A DNA stretch of 64,000 nucleotides from VXMO01 sp965205915 (GCA_965205915.1 OZ242191.1:1984001-2048000), one strand, 5' to 3'. Positions 1 through 8,532 are shown, counted from the stretch's first letter. Notes: a model not told the origin generated them from the sequence alone. Made by a program: numbers and translations.

Positions 1-570
1 GTCGTGGCCATTCTCGCGACGACCGCCCTGGGAGACGACGTTGAAGATCGAACCCTGTCGTACATCCTGCTGCGACCCGTTCCCCGCTGGCAGATCGTCG
101 CCGCAAAATACATCTCCGTCGTCGTGCTATCCGCTGTGCCGCTCCTTCTTATGGGCGCGGCCATGGCCGGTGTGGCATTCATCGATGATGCAGAAGACCT
201 GAACGACTACGAGAATGTCATCCGGCCAATTCTCGGTATCGTGGCCGGATTGGCGCTAGGAGTATTGGCCTACTCGGCGGCGTTTATGTGGCTGGGGCTA
301 ATCTCCGGACAGGCCCTGGGACTCGCGATCGTCTACGTCTTTGTCTGGGAAGGCGCGGCCGCCAACATCTTCGGCGGCATCCGATACCTCAGCATCCGCA
401 GCTACAGCCTCATAACCATGAGAGAAGCCGGCGGATCAACCCTATATGAGATTAGCCCGGTCGCCGGCGCCGAAATCGGCATCGCCGTCGCCCTGGGCGG
501 AGCAGCCGCCATCGTCATAGCCTTCCTCGCCCTAACCCTAATCCAACTAAAAAACATGGACGTCCCCTAA
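1..570 (+). CDS. ABC-2 type transporter permease, C-terminal fragment
   Basis: The reading frame is open from base 1, so the gene begins upstream of the window and only about 189 residues are visible. The fragment opens with the pattern EDRTLSYILLRPVPRWQI followed by AAKY, the cytoplasmic motif of ABC-2 export permeases. At least four hydrophobic segments follow (roughly fragment residues 36-56, 77-98, 100-122 and 158-182), ending in a short polar tail. The protein would form the membrane channel of an ATP-driven exporter; its ATPase partner should lie upstream. The substrate cannot be told. The protein family is fairly certain, the assignment within it is not. Confidence 0.75.
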   Translation, partial: VVAILATTALGDDVEDRTLSYILLRPVPRWQIVAAKYISVVVLSAVPLLLMGAAMAGVAFIDDAEDLNDYENVIRPILGIVAGLALGVLAYSAAFMWLGLISGQALGLAIVYVFVWEGAAANIFGGIRYLSIRSYSLITMREAGGSTLYEISPVAGAEIGIAVALGGAAAIVIAFLALTLIQLKNMDVP

Positions 571-589
571 GCGAGAAGGCCCAAGCGCC

Positions 590-1015
590 TCAGAGAGGGT
601 TTCGCCAGCGAAGTCCTGGGAATCGCCCGAAGTCTGAGTCGCCCGAATGGACCTCGGCCTGGTATTCCATTGCCAGCGCGGCTATGTGAGCGTCCGGCAC
701 GAGGTTTCCGCCAACACCTGCGGCGACAATCGCCTGCCGAAACAGCGTGAGATGTTCATGGCCGGGATTAATCGGCCTGACGAGGGGATTGCGGAACCAC
801 TCCTCAACCACGTCCAGGGCTTGTGCCGGAGCAACGGGATCAATGACTGAGGACCGGTTGGTGATAACTCGCACGAAACCCGCGGTGACTGACCAGGGAA
901 GTCCGATCTGCTCCGTGCCATTCAACAGGCTTTCCCACCATGCAAGCGCGGCGGCGTGGTGAGGATCAGCCTCATTGTGTGCATAGACTAGCAGGTTGAC
1001 GTCAGGAACGATCAT
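590..1015 (-). CDS. VapC-family PIN-domain ribonuclease toxin
   Basis: A 141-residue PIN-domain protein. The N-terminal acidic residue lies in MIVPDVNLLVYAHNE (Asp5), and further acidic residues occur in VPDAHIAALA and SGDSDFGRF near the C-terminus. This is the usual constellation that binds Mg2+ in VapC RNases. It follows the antitoxin gene with a 4-base ATGA overlap, the translational coupling typical of TA operons. The predicted role is cleavage of RNA when the labile antitoxin is lost. The target RNA cannot be inferred. Confidence 0.85.
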   Translation of the reverse strand: MIVPDVNLLVYAHNEADPHHAAALAWWESLLNGTEQIGLPWSVTAGFVRVITNRSSVIDPVAPAQALDVVEEWFRNPLVRPINPGHEHLTLFRQAIVAAGVGGNLVPDAHIAALAMEYQAEVHSGDSDFGRFPGLRWRNPL

Positions 1016-1329
1016 TCAGTCTTCTTGTCTTCCGTTTCCAGGTCTTTGGCTTTCTGTTCTTGTTCTGCCATGATTCTGGCGCTTACTTCGCGGAAATGCT
1101 GGTCGTCAAGATCATTCAGAAATTCTTTGATCTTGAGAGGATCGAAGCCGGGCGCGTACTCGCTCTTGAACGTCTTGACACGAAAAACCGGCCGTTCCTC
1201 CGGCAGCCGGGGCGACAACCCCCGTCGCAGCGCATCATTCACCACCTGCTTGAACGGCAGTTCGAGCAGGTGGGCCTGCTCCTTGAGCATATCCGCGATG
1301 TCATCATCAAGAGTGAGTGTTGTTCTCAT
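1012..1329 (-). CDS. VapB-like ribbon-helix-helix antitoxin
   Basis: A 105-residue protein whose start MRTTLTLDDDIADMLKEQ is a ribbon-helix-helix DNA-binding arm. The C-terminal half is charged and helical (EFLNDLDDQHFREV and KDLETEDKK) and would wrap the toxin. The start codon has no Shine-Dalgarno sequence before it. The promoter directly upstream places the expected transcription start on or next to the ATG. It should neutralise the downstream PIN toxin and repress its own promoter. Family is clear, exact subfamily is not. Confidence 0.8.
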   Translation of the reverse strand: MRTTLTLDDDIADMLKEQAHLLELPFKQVVNDALRRGLSPRLPEERPVFRVKTFKSEYAPGFDPLKIKEFLNDLDDQHFREVSARIMAEQEQKAKDLETEDKKTE

Positions 1330-1364
1330 GGGAGCATCATGATGCCTTGATTATTTGATGTCAA
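1330..1364 (-). promoter_or_regulatory. Promoter and palindromic operator of the first vapBC operon
   Basis: On the minus strand TTGACA (1364-1359), a 17-base spacer and CATGAT (1341-1336) form a sigma-70-like promoter. The perfect 12-base palindrome GCATCATGATGC (1334-1345) covers the -10 box, where an antitoxin dimer would block it. Only six bases separate the -10 box from the antitoxin ATG, so the mRNA is probably leaderless. Confidence 0.55.
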
Positions 1365-1469
1365 GATGTTTGACCTTACCCTGCATGTTACCGCCGCCTT
1401 ATGTGCCCCATCCTCCCCCCATTTCCCATATCATTCCCCTATCACCACCCCATCGAACCGGAGCAAGAA

Positions 1470-2825
1470 ATGCCATTCGACACCCTAATCTGTGGCGCGG
1501 AAGTCATCCTCCCATACGGCGGCGGCCAACGCCGAATCGATCTCGCCATCACCGACGGCCACATCGCCGCTCACCTTGAGCCCGGCACGGACGCCGACGC
1601 CGCCGAAACCATCGACGCCACCAACCGCGTCATCCTCCCCGGTGTCATCGATCCTCACACCCACCTCAACCTCGGCGACCCCGAAACGGCCTTCGAAACC
1701 GAAACCCGCGCCGCCGCCCTGCACGGCATCACAACCATCCTCCACTTCCTCATGTCCAACGAGCCCTACGAAGCCGAGTACAACCAATACCGCGAATGGG
1801 GAGATGCCCAGAGCCTCATTGACTACGGCCTCCACGCCGTCATCTCCACACGCGAGCAGCTGGGAGAAATCGACCGATACGTCGATGAGTTCGGCGTAGG
1901 CAGCTTTAAGTTCTTTATGAGCTTCCGTGGCGAGGAGGGCGCCTACATCGGCCTGCCCCCGATAGACGACGGCCTCATGTACGAAATCCTGGAAAAACTC
2001 GGCCAACGCCCCGGCACGGTTCTCTGCGTCCACACCGAGAACATCGAGGTCGTCTGGTCTATCCGCAAGCGCCTCGAAGAGTCAGGCCGCGATGACCTCA
2101 AGGCGTGGCATGAATCACGCCCCCCGTTCACGGAGGCCGAAGCCGCGACTCGTGCCATGCTCTTTGGTCGTGAGACCGGCTCCACACCCTACATCGTCCA
2201 CACGTCGACGGCGGAGACCCTCGCAGCCGCCCGCTCATTCCGGCGCGACGGCGGTAAAGTCTACATCGAGACATGCCCCCACTACCTATCCCACACCTAT
2301 GAATCACCCGTCGGCACATACGGCAAACAGAACCCCCCGCTCCGATCCCCGGAGGATCGTGAGGCACTGTGGGAGGCCATCGCCGACGGCACGATCGACA
2401 CCATCGGCTCCGACCACGCCGCCCGCCTCGGCGACCGCAAGCAGGGCACAATCTGGAGCGCCTCCCCCGGCCAACCCAACATGCCCATGATCCTGCCCGT
2501 CATGCTCAGCGAGGGCGTCCACGCCCGAAACCTGCCCCTTGAGCGCGTCGCCGAGATCACATCCGCCAACGTCGCCCGCATATTCGGCCTCTGGCCGCAA
2601 AAGGGCTCGCTACAGGTCGGCGCGGACGCCGACATCGCCATCGTCGATATGGATGAAACGCGCTCAGTAACAGCCGCCGGTCTGCAGGGACGCGCCGACT
2701 ACTCAATCTACGAGGGCATGTCGTACACCGGCTGGCCCGTTCAGACTCTCGTCCGCGGCAAAACCGTCTCGCAAAATGGCCAGGTTATGGCATCTGGAGG
2801 GAACGGCCGTTATATTTATCGTTAA
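1470..2825 (+). CDS. Dihydropyrimidinase/D-hydantoinase-like amidohydrolase
   Basis: A 451-residue cyclic-amidohydrolase-family enzyme. Visible metal ligands are His63 and His65 (DPHTHLNL), the presumptive carboxylated Lys147 (SFKFFMSFR), His188 (CVHTEN), His244 (YIVHTSTAET) and Asp315 (IGSDHAARL), i.e. the complete binuclear centre. It should hydrolyse a cyclic amide such as a dihydropyrimidine or hydantoin. The start at 1470 is chosen because GGAGC precedes it at good spacing and homology begins at once; the frame is open to 1401. It lies 37 bases before a CoA-transferase gene, suggesting a shared catabolic operon. Allantoinase or a related amidase is the alternative. Confidence 0.85.
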   Translation: MPFDTLICGAEVILPYGGGQRRIDLAITDGHIAAHLEPGTDADAAETIDATNRVILPGVIDPHTHLNLGDPETAFETETRAAALHGITTILHFLMSNEPYEAEYNQYREWGDAQSLIDYGLHAVISTREQLGEIDRYVDEFGVGSFKFFMSFRGEEGAYIGLPPIDDGLMYEILEKLGQRPGTVLCVHTENIEVVWSIRKRLEESGRDDLKAWHESRPPFTEAEAATRAMLFGRETGSTPYIVHTSTAETLAAARSFRRDGGKVYIETCPHYLSHTYESPVGTYGKQNPPLRSPEDREALWEAIADGTIDTIGSDHAARLGDRKQGTIWSASPGQPNMPMILPVMLSEGVHARNLPLERVAEITSANVARIFGLWPQKGSLQVGADADIAIVDMDETRSVTAAGLQGRADYSIYEGMSYTGWPVQTLVRGKTVSQNGQVMASGGNGRYIYR

Positions 2826-2862
2826 GTAGGGTAGGCCGAACGTAACGGCCAAAGGGGGGATC

Positions 2863-5274
2863 ATGTCAGGTCCGCTATCGCATCTGCGAGTCGTCGATGT
2901 TACTGCCTCGTTTGCCGGAGCCTATGCCGCCCGCCTCCTTGGCGAGCTTGGCGCGGACGTGGATCGCGTCCGCCGTATGAGGAACCTCTACACCCGCCTC
3001 AAGGGACGCGAAATGCCAGAGTGGGATCCGCTCCTCCATCGCGCCCTAAACGCCAACAAGGCTCACCACTCCGAGACCGACGCCTCCACCGTCACCCCGG
3101 AATCCCTGCTCGCCGCCCTTGACGGCCAGGACATCCTGCTCGAAGACGTCAGCATCTTTGACGGCGATAACCCCTTCCTCGATTGGGACTCCGTCCATGC
3201 CCGCTACCCCCACCTGACCGTCGTTTCCGTCACTCCGTATGGAGCCGACGGCCCACTCGCTAATCTGCCGCCAAGCGACCTCGCAACATGGGCGCTCTCC
3301 GGCATGGCCTGGACAACCCCCGGCCCGCCCGACACAACCTACGATCTGCCCAACGAACCCCCGCTCATGCCCACCGGCGCGTCCGTGCCGTCGCTCATGG
3401 CCGGCGCCGTCAGCATCGTCGCGACGCTCGCCACGCTCTACGCAGACGGGCAGGGTGGTAACGGCGCAGGCCCCGGTGTCACCGGCACGCGCATCGAAAT
3501 CTCGGAGCTTGAGGCCGTAACGGCCCTCAACTATCACCCCGTCCTGCAACGTGAATACCTTGAGCGCGTGCTTGATCGAGGCCCAAACATCCTCGCGCGC
3601 CAGCCCAACTGCTACATCGAGTGCAAGGACGGATGGATCGTCATCGTCGCCATGGGCGCACGACACTGGGAACAGTTCGCCGAGGTCATAGGCAGTCCTG
3701 AATGGGCATACACCGAGGACTTTGGCGACGGCACAAACCGCGCCATGAACTGGGACGCGCTCAGCGTTCTCATGACCAACTGGACGATGGAACTCACGGG
3801 CAAGGAGATCACAGAGGCGCTGCAAGCCCGCAACATCCCGGCGTTCTGGTCGACGACGCTCGATCAGGTCCTGACCCATGAACACGTCGCGGCCCGGCGA
3901 TTCGTGCGCAAGTTGGTCACGCAAGACGGCCAGGAAATCCCCTTCACCGGCGCGCCGTTCATCCTCACCGGCTACCCCCGCAATGAGCAGGGAAAGCCCG
4001 AGGCCGCTGACACTGTGCCCGTGCCCGTGTCCGTCAACGGCGCAGACACGCCCCACGCCGGATCAACCCCCCGCCGCCCCCTTGAGGGCATCCGCGTCGT
4101 CGATTTCGGCCAATACATCGCCATCCCGTACTGCGCCAAGTGGCTGGCAGCCCTCGGCGCGGATGTCATACAGGTCGAAAGCCGCGAGAACCCCGCCGAT
4201 TTCCGTAACTCCCCCCCGTTCGCCAACGAGATCCCCGGCATGAACCGCGCCGGCGCATACAACACCCTCAGCATGGGCAAGCGCGCCATCCCCATCAACC
4301 TCCGTACCGAAGAGGGCAGGGGCGTCGCACGCCAACTCTGTGCCACTGCCGACATCGTTCTCGAAAACTTCTCCACCGGCCTTATGGAACGATGGGGACT
4401 CGGCTACAGCGACATCGCCCCCCTCAACCCCCGCATCATCTACACATCCGTCGCCGCCTTTGGGAGGAGCGGCCCGCTCAAGGACTACAGCGGCCTCCAC
4501 AGCATCATCAACGCCTTCTGCGGCCTGACGGACGTCACCGGCTACAAGGACGGCCACCAACGACTGCTCGGCTCCTACTTCCCGGATGTCGTCTCAGCCA
4601 CCTACGCCACCATGGCTACGCTCACCGCACTCCACGACCGCCGCCGCACCGGACAGGGACACCACGTCGACGTCGCGATGACAGAGGCCATGATGACCCT
4701 CATCACCGAGCCCATGGTCGCGCGATCCGTTGGGAGCTACCAGCCCATTCGCGATGGTTCCCACCACCCCCTCCACGCCCCCCACAACATCTACCCCACC
4801 GCCGGTGATGATCAGTGGATCGCCATAGCCGCCCGCACCGAAGCCGAGTGGGCCGGACTGTGCAGCGCCATCGAAGGACTCGCCAACGATGCCCGCTTTG
4901 CCAACCCGGAATCCCGCAAGCAAAACGAGGCCGTGTTAGACGAAATCATCAGCGCATGGACAGCGACCCATGACAAATACGCCATCGCCGAGCAACTAGC
5001 CGCCGCCGGTGTCTCCGCCGCTCCCGTCCTCAATCCCCTCGAAGTCGTCGAGCACCCGCACCCGCAAGCGCGGCAATTCTTCGCATCGGTAGATCATCCG
5101 GAGGCCGGCCCACGCCGCACCGCCAAAGTCCCCTGGCGCGTAGACGGCCAATACGCCGGCGAACTGCGTCGAGCCCCGCTCCTCAACGAACACACAGAGG
5201 CCATCCTCTCCGAAATCCTCGGCATCAACCAGGAAGAAACCAAAGAACTAGTCACCGCCGACGCCCTGAGATAA
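2863..5274 (+). CDS. Tandem two-domain CaiB/BaiF (class III) CoA-transferase
   Basis: 803 residues made of two family III CoA-transferase domains, roughly 1-385 and 409-790, each with its own G-x-x-V-V-D/RVVD Rossmann start (LRVVDVTASFAGAYAARLL; IRVVDFGQYIAIPYCAKWL). Family III enzymes form a covalent aspartyl-CoA intermediate. In the second domain the expected aspartate is Asp575 (GSYFPDVVS). The aligned position in the first domain is Ser177 (GASVPSLMA), so the N-terminal half probably lacks that chemistry and may bind or scaffold. It follows the amidohydrolase gene and likely activates a carboxylic acid by CoA transfer; donor and acceptor are unknown. Standard members are about 400 residues and act as interlocked dimers, so this chain may fold as an intramolecular dimer. 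Confidence 0.88.
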   Translation: MSGPLSHLRVVDVTASFAGAYAARLLGELGADVDRVRRMRNLYTRLKGREMPEWDPLLHRALNANKAHHSETDASTVTPESLLAALDGQDILLEDVSIFDGDNPFLDWDSVHARYPHLTVVSVTPYGADGPLANLPPSDLATWALSGMAWTTPGPPDTTYDLPNEPPLMPTGASVPSLMAGAVSIVATLATLYADGQGGNGAGPGVTGTRIEISELEAVTALNYHPVLQREYLERVLDRGPNILARQPNCYIECKDGWIVIVAMGARHWEQFAEVIGSPEWAYTEDFGDGTNRAMNWDALSVLMTNWTMELTGKEITEALQARNIPAFWSTTLDQVLTHEHVAARRFVRKLVTQDGQEIPFTGAPFILTGYPRNEQGKPEAADTVPVPVSVNGADTPHAGSTPRRPLEGIRVVDFGQYIAIPYCAKWLAALGADVIQVESRENPADFRNSPPFANEIPGMNRAGAYNTLSMGKRAIPINLRTEEGRGVARQLCATADIVLENFSTGLMERWGLGYSDIAPLNPRIIYTSVAAFGRSGPLKDYSGLHSIINAFCGLTDVTGYKDGHQRLLGSYFPDVVSATYATMATLTALHDRRRTGQGHHVDVAMTEAMMTLITEPMVARSVGSYQPIRDGSHHPLHAPHNIYPTAGDDQWIAIAARTEAEWAGLCSAIEGLANDARFANPESRKQNEAVLDEIISAWTATHDKYAIAEQLAAAGVSAAPVLNPLEVVEHPHPQARQFFASVDHPEAGPRRTAKVPWRVDGQYAGELRRAPLLNEHTEAILSEILGINQEETKELVTADALR

Positions 5275-5323
5275 TCGACTGGGACACTAAACACACCCGG
5301 GTCATTCAAACAGGAGCGATGTG

Positions 5324-5572
5324 ATGAAAACAATCGAAGCGGCGCAATTCAGGGAGCAATGCCTTTCGTTGCTCAACGGCCTGGACTCCGAGGGCCTGCT
5401 AGTAACCGAAAACGGCAAACCAATCGCCCGCATCCTCCCCATTGAGGAGGATGCCCCGCCTGCCAAGAAAGGCAAGAACGCACATCTGATTGGCATACTC
5501 CGCGGCAAAGGAGAGATTCGCGGCGACATCATGTCGACAGGCATAAGATGGGACGCCGATGATCAATCTTGA
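5324..5572 (+). CDS. Phd/YefM-type antitoxin
   Basis: An 82-residue protein starting MKTIEAAQFREQCLSLL, followed by VTENGKPIARILPIE, the hallmark of the Phd/YefM fold (the strand turn after NGKP). The charged C-terminal part is the toxin-binding tail. The ATG at 5324 is preferred over the GTG at 5321 because the CAGGAG ribosome site at 5311-5316 is then seven bases away. It overlaps the downstream PIN toxin gene by 14 bases. Predicted to bind the toxin and repress the operon; the 8-base palindrome ACCCGGGT just upstream (about 5296-5303) could be its operator. Confidence 0.85.
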   Translation: MKTIEAAQFREQCLSLLNGLDSEGLLVTENGKPIARILPIEEDAPPAKKGKNAHLIGILRGKGEIRGDIMSTGIRWDADDQS

Positions 5573-5927
5573 TACACACATACTGATCTATGCCATCCTT
5601 GACGAACTCCGGTCGCAGGAAGATAGCGCACTAGCCGATGACGACTGGTCCATATCCTCAATCGTCCTTTGGGAGTGGGCCATGCTGTCCCAGAGGGGCA
5701 GAGTGACTATCCACCTCGAAAGTGAGGGCGTACCCGAGATACTGTCTCAATTGCGCATCTGGCCCATTGATACGAAAATTGCATTGGCATCAACACGCCT
5801 CGATTTCCGCAGCGACCCGGCAGACGAAATCATCGCCGCTACCAGCATCGTCCACAACGTACCCCTATTGACTCGCGACAGAACCCTCCAGCAGTCGCAG
5901 CTCATTCCTCTGGTTGCCGGGGTTTAG
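5559..5927 (+). CDS. VapC-like PIN-domain toxin (Phd-paired)
   Basis: A 122-residue PIN-domain protein: MINLDTHILIYAI carries the first catalytic Asp (position 5), VLWEWAML the conserved Glu region, and DPADEIIAATSIVHNVPLLTRD the C-terminal acidic residues. It is coupled by a 14-base overlap to a Phd-type antitoxin, a common pairing for this PIN subgroup. Predicted to cleave RNA when free of its antitoxin. Confidence 0.88.
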   Translation: MINLDTHILIYAILDELRSQEDSALADDDWSISSIVLWEWAMLSQRGRVTIHLESEGVPEILSQLRIWPIDTKIALASTRLDFRSDPADEIIAATSIVHNVPLLTRDRTLQQSQLIPLVAGV

Positions 5928-5952
5928 GCGCGAACGGCCAAGAATACCCCCC

Positions 5953-6810
5953 ATGACCACCCCGCCCACCACCCTCATCGGCGTAGACTTCAGCGGCGCG
6001 CAGCAAGATAACTCAACATGGATCGCCATAGCCACCATCGGCGATCATGGTCAACTCGCGTGGCAAACTCCATTCCCCATCCGACGCGCAGACCTTGAGC
6101 AACTCCTGCTGACCATCGAGGGCCCCGCCATCGCCGCCCTCGACTTTCCCTTCGGCTTGCCAAGCGATTTCGCCATGAAGCAAGGCTTTATCAGATGGGG
6201 CGAGGGCCTAATGGACTCCTGCGACCGCATGGCGGGCACCGACTGGCCAGAATTCGAAGAGGTTGCCGCCAAGTATGTGGCTGAGCGAAAAGTGCGTAAG
6301 CAACAGCGAGAGCCTGGGCTAAACATCGAACCTAAGCGCACTAGCGATATCCCTCCTGCGATATCCCCTCTCCACAGCGGGGGACCGAGCATGACCCAAA
6401 TGACCTACCACGGCATGGCAATGCTCGGCCGCCTCCTGCGACGCGCCCGAGGTCGATTCAAAATCCCACCCCTCCCCGCAAACGCAGTGCGCGGACAGGT
6501 AACCCTCGTGGAACTCATGCCGGGCCAGCTCCTACGTGCCCGCGGCGACTCCGGCATCGGTTACAAGACCGGCCTAAACACTCTCCCCCGCCGCCACGAA
6601 ATCCTCTCCCGCCTCGAAGCATGGATCGACGCACCGCTCCCTGAACATATCCGCCTAGCCTGCCGCGCCAACGCCGATTGCCTCGATGCTGTCGTCAACC
6701 TCATCGGCGCACGAGAATGGCATCGCAACCCCGACGCCTTCAACCACCCCACCCCCGCCCAATCCCAATTCACCCAAATAGAAGGCTGGCTCTACACCCT
6801 CCGCCGCTAA
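5953..6810 (+). CDS. DUF429-family protein
   Basis: A 285-residue protein starting TLIGVDFSGAQQDNSTWIAI, the RNase H-like Gly-Val-Asp-Phe-Ser strand that defines DUF429. Further family-type segments are AALDFPFGLPSDFA (about 60-75) and LDAVVNLIGARE near the C-terminus. Biochemical function is not established for this family. The ATG at 5953 is chosen over the longer open frame from 5914 because the conserved strand begins only nine residues later. It stands alone, 25 bases after the VapC toxin gene. Confidence 0.7.
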   Translation: MTTPPTTLIGVDFSGAQQDNSTWIAIATIGDHGQLAWQTPFPIRRADLEQLLLTIEGPAIAALDFPFGLPSDFAMKQGFIRWGEGLMDSCDRMAGTDWPEFEEVAAKYVAERKVRKQQREPGLNIEPKRTSDIPPAISPLHSGGPSMTQMTYHGMAMLGRLLRRARGRFKIPPLPANAVRGQVTLVELMPGQLLRARGDSGIGYKTGLNTLPRRHEILSRLEAWIDAPLPEHIRLACRANADCLDAVVNLIGAREWHRNPDAFNHPTPAQSQFTQIEGWLYTLRR

Positions 6811-6956
6811 CCCGTCACCCCCCGCGCCCTCACCCCTCACCCCCGCGCCCCCCCGTCACCCCCCGCGCCCCCCCGTCACCCCCCGCGCCCCCCCCTCCCG
6901 CCCCCCGTCGTCATTCCACCCCCCTTTCCGTCATTCCCGCGAACGCGGGAATCTGA
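6811..6956 (+). repeat. C-rich tandem repeat ending in a REP palindrome
   Basis: A degenerate array of about 20-base units of the type CGTCACCCCCCGCGCCCCCC runs from about 6815 to 6905. It is followed by one copy of the window's commonest palindrome (core ATTCCCGCGAACGCGGGAAT, about 6933-6952). No gene is visible here. Confidence 0.75.
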
Positions 6957-7001
6957 GCCTCCATTTCCCAACCAAACTCCCTAACGCCATCCACACTGGC
7001 C

Positions 7002-7044
7002 TTGCACACCCATCCATGACGTGTTAGGTTTGGAACATTAGTTC
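7002..7044 (+). promoter_or_regulatory. SOS-type promoter with LexA-like box
   Basis: TTGCAC (7002-7007), a 17-base spacer and TAGGTT (7025-7030) form a promoter. The palindrome GAACATTAGTTC (7033-7044) lies over the expected transcription start. It matches the GAAC-N4-GTTC consensus of LexA operators in Gram-positive-type bacteria. The next gene is a radical-SAM protein of a DNA-repair-linked family, so damage-inducible expression is a reasonable inference. Confidence 0.55.
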
Positions 7045-7064
7045 CATACAGAGGAGGTCATGCC

Positions 7065-8357
7065 ATGCTAATTCGAAGCACTCCGGACGTCTACGAGAAG
7101 CTACGTCACCTCGGCGGGATGGCGACAGACGATGTGTTGTCCCCGAGCGAGAGCCAAAACTCGCCTCGAGTGGGGCCACGCGGCGGCGCCACGCCCCATG
7201 CCGGCGTCTACAAGGCCGCCATGCCCAACGGCAAACGCATCTCCCTGCTCCGTGTGATGTTCACCGACCACTGCATCATGGACTGCCATTACTGCCCCAA
7301 CTCCCACTGGGTGCCGCGCAAGCGCTACGGATTCAGGGTGGACGAGCTCGCGCGACTCTTCGATGAAATGCACAGGCGCCACATGGTGGACGGACTCTTT
7401 CTCAGCTCAGGAATCTTCAAGAACCCGAACGCCACCCAGGAGCGTCTTCTGGACGTGGTCGATGCGGTCCGCTCACGCTACGGCTTCCGGGGCTATGTGC
7501 ATCTGAAAGTGATGCCGGGCACCAACGACGATTCTCTACTGGAGGCGAGCCATCGTCTCGGCGCGCGACTCTCCATCAATATCGAGTCTCCCTCCGCTGA
7601 ACACCTCCGCAAGGTGAGCAAGATGAAGGACTTTGATAACGGCATCATCGCCCCGATGGCACGCATCAGCGACCTCATGCAGGAGCGTTACGGCGGCGCA
7701 GTTGGCCAGGCGACTCAGATGGTCGTGGGCGCGGCGGATGAGTCGGATTGGGACATCTACACGCGGATGGATAGCCTCTATGGGGACTTCGGCTTCAAGC
7801 GCGTCTACTACTCGGCTTTCCGTCCCGTGCAGTACACGCCGCTGGAGGAACACCCCGCCACCCCGCCCGCGCGGGAGCATCGCCTCTACCAGATGGACTG
7901 GCTGTCACGCATCTACGGTTACAACTCGGAGGAACTCCGCCCCGCATTCAGCGATGAGGGCTTTCTGGATACGCGCATGGACCCGAAGCTGATGATCGCG
8001 ATGAACAATTTCGACCGCTTTCCCGTGGATGTGAATCAAGCGACCGAGCAGGAACTGCTGCGAGTCCCCGGCGTCGGGCCTCTGTCGGCGAGTCGGATCA
8101 TCGGGCAACGGGGTGAACACTCCATAACCCAGGGCCGGGAACTACAGACAATGGGCGTCGCCCTGAAGCGCGCCCTCCCGTTCCTGCGTTTCCCGGGGCA
8201 CAAACCCACTCCCGCCAAGCAGGCCGAACTGCCGCTCTTCCAGGAGCAGCCCGAAAAGCCCACCCAACCATCCAAACACACGATGGAACTCCACGCGGCG
8301 GCTTCAAGCTGCACCTCATGCCCCCTCAACCCCGGCGCCTGCGGAATGGCCGCCTAG
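7065..8357 (+). CDS. Radical SAM protein, putative DNA modification/repair family
   Basis: 430 residues. The radical SAM cluster motif CX3CX2C is DHCIMDCHYCPN (Cys70, Cys74, Cys77). A C-terminal helix-hairpin-helix, ATEQELLRVPGVGPLSASRI (about 325-345), implies nucleic-acid binding, and a small Cys cluster CTSCPLNPGACG ends the protein. The combination fits the putative DNA-repair radical SAM family usually encoded beside a uracil-DNA-glycosylase-like protein; that partner is not adjacent here. AGGAGG at 7052-7057 sets the start, and a LexA-like box overlies the promoter. The substrate and reaction are unknown. Confidence 0.85.
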   Translation: MLIRSTPDVYEKLRHLGGMATDDVLSPSESQNSPRVGPRGGATPHAGVYKAAMPNGKRISLLRVMFTDHCIMDCHYCPNSHWVPRKRYGFRVDELARLFDEMHRRHMVDGLFLSSGIFKNPNATQERLLDVVDAVRSRYGFRGYVHLKVMPGTNDDSLLEASHRLGARLSINIESPSAEHLRKVSKMKDFDNGIIAPMARISDLMQERYGGAVGQATQMVVGAADESDWDIYTRMDSLYGDFGFKRVYYSAFRPVQYTPLEEHPATPPAREHRLYQMDWLSRIYGYNSEELRPAFSDEGFLDTRMDPKLMIAMNNFDRFPVDVNQATEQELLRVPGVGPLSASRIIGQRGEHSITQGRELQTMGVALKRALPFLRFPGHKPTPAKQAELPLFQEQPEKPTQPSKHTMELHAAASSCTSCPLNPGACGMAA

Positions 8358-8380
8358 GAAATAGCAACAGCCGTGCAAGG

Positions 8381-8410
8381 ATCCCCCCGCCCGCTGGCGG
8401 GCGGGGGGAT
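8381..8410. terminator. Perfect 14-bp palindrome, probable bidirectional terminator
   Basis: Bases 8381-8394 and 8397-8410 are perfect inverted repeats (ATCCCCCCGCCCGC and its complement). They lie between two convergent genes, the radical SAM gene ending at 8357 and the 37-codon gene ending at 8419. The stem is very stable, although no T-tract is evident. Confidence 0.65.
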
Positions 8411-8418
8411 ACAGACGA

Positions 8419-8532
8419 CTACTTCTTGGGCTCGTTGCCCCGGTCGCCGCCGGATGGCTTGCCGGTCGTGCTCGGGTAGTTGGGGTTGTTGCCCCCGCCG
8501 CCCTTGCCGCCGCCTTTCGCGAACGCTTTCAT
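8419..8532 (-). CDS. 37-residue Gly/Asn/Pro-rich small protein
   Basis: A small gene supported by an AGGAGG ribosome site seven bases before its ATG and by the terminator palindrome just past its stop. The product is MKAFAKGGGKGGGG followed by an Asn/Pro/Ser/Lys-rich tail ending NEPKK. There is no hydrophobic segment or cleavable signal, so it should be soluble and disordered. The function is unknown. It resembles in length and composition, but not in sequence, the two 31-residue proteins at 35.6-35.9 kb. It converges on the radical SAM gene and lies downstream of the RHH regulator gene on the same strand. Confidence 0.6.
   Translation of the reverse strand: MKAFAKGGGKGGGGNNPNYPSTTGKPSGGDRGNEPKK

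Noticed and set aside
3046..4056. 336-codon minus-strand ORF
   Set aside because: Antisense shadow of the CoA-transferase gene with no domain.
7065..8532. Radical SAM enzyme plus Gly-rich peptide as a RiPP pair
   Set aside because: The radical SAM protein has a DNA-binding helix-hairpin-helix and lacks a peptide-binding RRE or SPASM-like region; the genes converge instead of forming an operon.
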